A stretch of DNA of 64,000 bases from Sequoia sempervirens (lineage: Eukaryota; Streptophyta; Pinopsida; Cupressales; Cupressaceae): NCBI GenBank assembly GCA_007258455.2, contig VDFB02262569.1, positions 48,896 through 112,895 of the forward strand, given 5' to 3'. The position numbers and the translations under genes were made by a program. Numbering within the stretch: position 1 is the stretch's first letter; each line of letters opens with the position of its first letter. The notes beneath the pieces are model-generated. The model did no database searches. It saw only the letters and a program-made list of their open reading frames with translations, and was not told the origin of the DNA. Positions 62,956 through 64,000 of the stretch are shown here, piece by piece.

Positions 62956-64000
62956 TTTTTAAATTATGATTTGGAAAATTTGTAATTGGTATTAAAAATT
63001 ATTTAAATATATTTTTAAAATTAGATGCATGCAAATGCATGAAGTAGATTATTTTAAAAGGTATAATTTAAAAGAGAAAATTGATTTTAAAATAGATGTA
63101 ATTGGGAAATTGATTTAAATATTTACATTTAATTTCTTGATTATTTGTAAATGATATTGCTTAAACGTAGATTAATTTAAGCAATGAATTATTGTTTTCA
63201 AAATGAGATTTAGGAAATCCTAATGGTAGATTCATATCTTGCTTGAATTTACCTATTTAAATTGTGATTTCTTCTATTTACTTTTTGGGGGAAATTGAAT
63301 TATTGTATTTGTAAGTCTTCCAGATGTTATTTTATAAAGGGAGGGTTGTTGTGACTTGTAATTCAGCCCTTTATTTTCCTTGGGTAGTGCACTTGATTAT
63401 ACTTCAGTTTATCACCTAGTTACTACGAACGGGGATGTGTTGTCTCTTGCTTTATGGTTGGACATTTATTATTGGTTTTAGTGCACCGTGTTTACCCTTG
63501 GGATTTGGTTTAGTTCCTTGTGTTGTGGGGAGTGGCTCTCTATGGGGGCCAGCACACAAAGTGGTGTCAGGGTAACTCGTGTGAGAGTTTAGTTAACTCA
63601 GTGAAAAATAAATAAATGAATTAGGGGAAAGGGTAGTTTAAAACATTTAACTTGTTAATTATGCCTCGCGCATGGACTCGAGGGCTTGTATAAACTTGGG
63701 ATGAGACAAGAAGGCCTGGAATGGCAAGATCATTATCTTGTCTCTTTGAAAGATAATTGATTTCGCGTTGGATTGCATGTGGGGCTGGGAGTCATGAGAG
63801 GCTACCAGGGTAACCCAAGATGGGGGTCAAGGCCTAGGAAGATTCGCCAGGGTAACCCATGCAACTTTGTGATGAAACTCCTCCTATGACAACGGTCTAA
63901 TAGTTAAGTTGATCTGCTTGATTCTTTTATTCTGGAAGCAATGTAACCTTCATGTTATGTTTTGTATTTGTGAAGTTTAGTCTTGAGTTTTCTTGTGTCT

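Larger units (their letters stand above)
60845..64000 (+). mobile_element. LTR element, 5' end and body, cut by window edge
   Basis: Starts TGTAGTACCCC and follows the 22,163-31,027 element in order. Shared landmarks are the GGATTGCAGGTACATGACATC-like segment (61,219 versus ~22,583), a TTCCTTT-TGTTTGT segment (62,005), the (AT)n tract (62,785) and the box AGTGGCTCTCTATGGGGGCC (~63,530 versus 29,880), with similar distances from the start (about 2.7 kb). No coding domain was found. The 3' end and target duplication lie outside the window. Confidence 0.75.

Noticed and set aside
62749..62985. 78-codon tyrosine/isoleucine-repeat frame
   Set aside because: Produced by translation of the (AT)n microsatellite.

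Overview
The window looks like intergenic, transposon-packed DNA from a land plant with a large genome. It is AT-rich and holds no intact long reading frame. It does hold decayed Ty3/gypsy pol, an L1-type LINE, tRNA-derived SINEs, foldback/MITE elements, several LTR elements about 3.1-5.0 kb long, and two broken plant gene pieces: the leucine-rich repeats of an NLR-type resistance gene and an aldo-keto reductase. A gymnosperm would fit this style, but that is inference; no single feature proves the lineage. I found no functional protein-coding gene, tRNA, rRNA or CRISPR array.

Layout. 0-4.5 kb: an LTR-like stretch with a run of perfect short hairpins, small tandem duplications and a SINE. 7.7-17.3 kb: first copy of a large duplicated block (gypsy integrase end, LTR-like module, AT-rich tail). 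17.3-19.3 kb: a third copy of the LTR-like module alone. 20.3-43.5 kb: gypsy reverse transcriptase and RNase H, then the second copy of the block. This copy is split by two later LTR insertions, each with a perfect 5-bp target duplication (22,163-31,027 and 32,858-36,607). The first of these contains a third LTR element in the opposite orientation (23,412-28,420), and that inner element carries the NLR and aldo-keto reductase fragments.

44.4-53.0 kb: one minus-strand L1-type LINE, split by an LTR-like insertion of about 4.1 kb with a diverged ~205-bp tandem array and a ~75-bp tandem array, and further interrupted by a MITE and a long hairpin. 53.6 kb: a SINE with a clean target duplication. 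54.8-58.0 kb: another minus-strand LTR element. 60.8 kb to the end: a plus-strand LTR element of the same broad family as the 22-31 kb one, cut by the window edge.

History. The insertions can be ordered. The gypsy element and its flank were duplicated first. A SINE then entered copy 1 and a short LINE tail entered copy 2, each absent from the other copy. Copy 2 also received the two LTR insertions. The strongest leads are the LTR element with pieces of two unrelated host genes, the LTR with serial perfect hairpins, and the LTR with a ~205-bp internal satellite-like array. Nothing resembles a complete new system of cooperating genes.
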